Positions 62,900 through 64,000 of a stretch of 64,000 nt of DNA are shown piece by piece; the first letter of the stretch is position 1, and the number at the start of each line of letters is the position of its first letter. A program made the position numbers and the translations under genes. The notes below the pieces were generated by a model, which had not been told where the DNA came from, made no database searches, and saw only the letters and a program-made list of their open reading frames with translations. Origin of the DNA: Synergistaceae bacterium (GTDB taxonomy: Bacteria > Synergistota > Synergistia > Synergistales > Aminobacteriaceae); assembly GCA_017451025.1 (NCBI GenBank), contig JAFSSM010000021.1, positions 62,001-126,000 of the forward strand, written 5' to 3'.

Positions 62900-63514
62900 A
62901 TGCAGTCCCGAAAAATCATAATCTCTGTTGCAGGAGCGGCATTGTTCCTCTTGGCCGGAGTGTTCGCAATGTTTTTCCTGCCGCAAGAGCGTACGAGTGA
63001 GAAACAGCCCGCGAAAACGTCAGCCCCTCCAGCTCTACAGCTTCAGGCCGAACCGGAAAAGCCTTCTGCTCCCGAAATGCTTTACGTGTACGTTACCGGC
63101 GAAGTGAAGAAGCAGGGAGTGTACAAATTTCCTGCAGGATCGCGGATATACCAGGCAATCGATGCGGCGGGAGGTTTTACCAGGAAGGCGGACAGTGCCG
63201 CGCTGAATCTCGCTGAGTTTCTGGCGGACAAGATGCACATTCACGTGGAGACGCTAGGCTCAGTTCCTGCGCAGAGAGGAGGCAGAGTTCCGGGAATGCA
63301 GGAGCCCCGGCAGAACAGCGGCCTCATCAACATAAACACAGCGAGTGCTCAAGAATTGCAGGCACTAAAGGGAATCGGTCCTGCCCTCTCGAAGCGCATA
63401 GTTGAGTACCGGCAGAAACACGGAGCATTTTCGAGTCCCGAAGACCTGATTAACGTAAAGGGCATAGGCGCGGCAACGCTAAGCAAGTTTCGTTCGCAGA
63501 TAACCGTACGCTGA
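62900..63514 (+). CDS. comEA: Competence protein ComEA (SLBB + helix-hairpin-helix)
   Basis: DNA receptor for uptake. 204 residues. N-terminal membrane anchor (about 8-27), Pro/Ala-rich spacer, SLBB domain (about 60-118: VYVTGEVKKQGVYKFPAGSRIY), then two helix-hairpin-helix motifs (ININTASAQELQALKGIGPALSKRI; INVKGIGAATLSKF). CAGGAG precedes the ATG. Stop overlaps the next start (TGATG). Confidence 0.93.
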   Translation: MQSRKIIISVAGAALFLLAGVFAMFFLPQERTSEKQPAKTSAPPALQLQAEPEKPSAPEMLYVYVTGEVKKQGVYKFPAGSRIYQAIDAAGGFTRKADSAALNLAEFLADKMHIHVETLGSVPAQRGGRVPGMQEPRQNSGLININTASAQELQALKGIGPALSKRIVEYRQKHGAFSSPEDLINVKGIGAATLSKFRSQITVR

Positions 63515-64000
63515 TGGAGATACTGAGACGTGCCCCAATGTTGGGAGTGCTCGCGGGCATAATTTCAGGATTAGCGATGTATGACCGCGCAGGAATTTGG
63601 GCGTTTGTTGTGATGGTGCCGATGGTGTATTCGGGCGTGATGTTGTGTTCGTATGAATGGGAGCTGCCCGGACAATGGCGGGTGTTCGGTGCCGGAGTGG
63701 TGCTGTGTGCTCTGTGTTCGGTGAGGTGCTTTGCTGTGCTGACTAAGCCTCCTGCAGAAAATATCACGCTCACTCAGGCAGCAGGGACAGTTACGGGTGT
63801 TCGGGCTTGGGGCAGGCAGTACGTGCTGACGATCGACGTTGACGGAGGAGGAAGGTATGCGGCGCGAATGCGTTTTCCTGAAATTATGCAGGGCACGCGG
63901 ATAAAGTTCGACGGAGTTACGCGGAGCTTCAGGCAGAACGAAAAATTTGATGAGGCGAGATATTGGGGGGCAAGAGGCATAAGTTCATGGATAAGCATTC
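63514..64000 (+). CDS. comEC: ComEC/Rec2 DNA-uptake channel, 5' part (runs off window)
   Basis: First 162 codons. Starts MEILRRAPMLGVLAGIISG with hydrophobic helices, then an OB-like DUF4131 segment (TVTGVRAWGRQYVLTI) and FDEARYWGARGI, a hallmark of ComEC N-termini. ATG overlaps the comEA stop (TGATG). Channel and metallo-beta-lactamase domains must lie beyond the window. Confidence 0.9.
   Translation, partial: MEILRRAPMLGVLAGIISGLAMYDRAGIWAFVVMVPMVYSGVMLCSYEWELPGQWRVFGAGVVLCALCSVRCFAVLTKPPAENITLTQAAGTVTGVRAWGRQYVLTIDVDGGGRYAARMRFPEIMQGTRIKFDGVTRSFRQNEKFDEARYWGARGISSWISI

Overview
The window looks like chromosome of a Synergistetes-type bacterium: a diderm, about 53% G+C by eye. The best taxonomic clue is the secreted beta-helix protein at 48289-49143. 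It ends in a GGGC motif, a hydrophobic helix and basic residues, which is the pattern of the Synergist-CTERM sorting tail. Class III glutamine synthetase, a DUF3084 protein, a YjbH-like outer-membrane protein and several Ig-repeat surface proteins fit that view. No prophage, CRISPR array, rRNA or complete insertion sequence was seen.

Layout. 1-1755: 5' part of glnN (minus), behind a clear sigma70 promoter. 1936-2423: a DUF1659/DUF2922 pair. 2654-8383 (minus): an operon ftsH - tRNA-Gln - glmU - prs - purine permease. 8459-9490: rlmN, followed by a G4-prone tract and a long palindrome. 9594-10520: fcl. 10555-13228 (plus): queH, two acetyltransferase domains separated by a 13-G run, a HIT protein and a YigZ protein. 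13281-18918 (plus): FeoA-FeoB fusion, a metallo-beta-lactamase-fold hydrolase, a sodium/solute symporter and an amidohydrolase. 19004-25222 (plus): a beta-glucoside phosphotransferase locus that looks like a collapsed tandem duplication. It holds an intact GH1 enzyme and an intact EIIBCA, plus the start of a second EIIB and a scrap of a second GH1, with ankyrin, Sel1 and toxin-antitoxin genes in between. 25275-27800 (minus): rpsF-ssb-rpsR-DUF2232 and an ACT protein.

27929-38803 (minus) is a cell-envelope region: two large secreted Ig-repeat proteins with a tRNA-Pro between them, a small DUF4177 protein, an SLBB polysaccharide-export protein and a YjbH-like protein. 38941-43248 (plus): purB, a hypothetical gene, miaB and a glycosyltransferase. 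43205-49773 (minus): a tightly packed run of secreted proteins (including the Synergist-CTERM protein and a lipoprotein) followed by cobalamin genes cbiB, cobD-like and a CobQ that lacks its amidotransferase domain, with a solute-binding protein among them. 49860-50710: wreckage of a BglII-like restriction-modification system. Then a solute-binding protein, a nucleoside kinase, and a third Ig-repeat protein with an EF-hand-like segment and leucine-rich repeats. 56394-62778 (minus): DUF1015 - EamA - DUF3084 - rnhA - a tandem-duplicated ComF - murJ. The window ends in comEA and the start of comEC, so the two ends of a DNA-uptake machinery (comF, comEA/comEC) lie on either side of a shared promoter region.

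The most interesting points are: (i) a C-terminal module of about 95 residues shared by the three Ig-repeat proteins and distinct from Synergist-CTERM; (ii) ComF duplicated in one polypeptide; (iii) a decayed restriction-modification pair recognisable by fragments; (iv) the duplication scar in the bgl-PTS locus; (v) a G13 tract that splits a two-domain acetyltransferase whose ribosome binding site sits in a hairpin; (vi) CobQ without its GATase domain; (vii) a probable ATT start on the DUF1015 gene.
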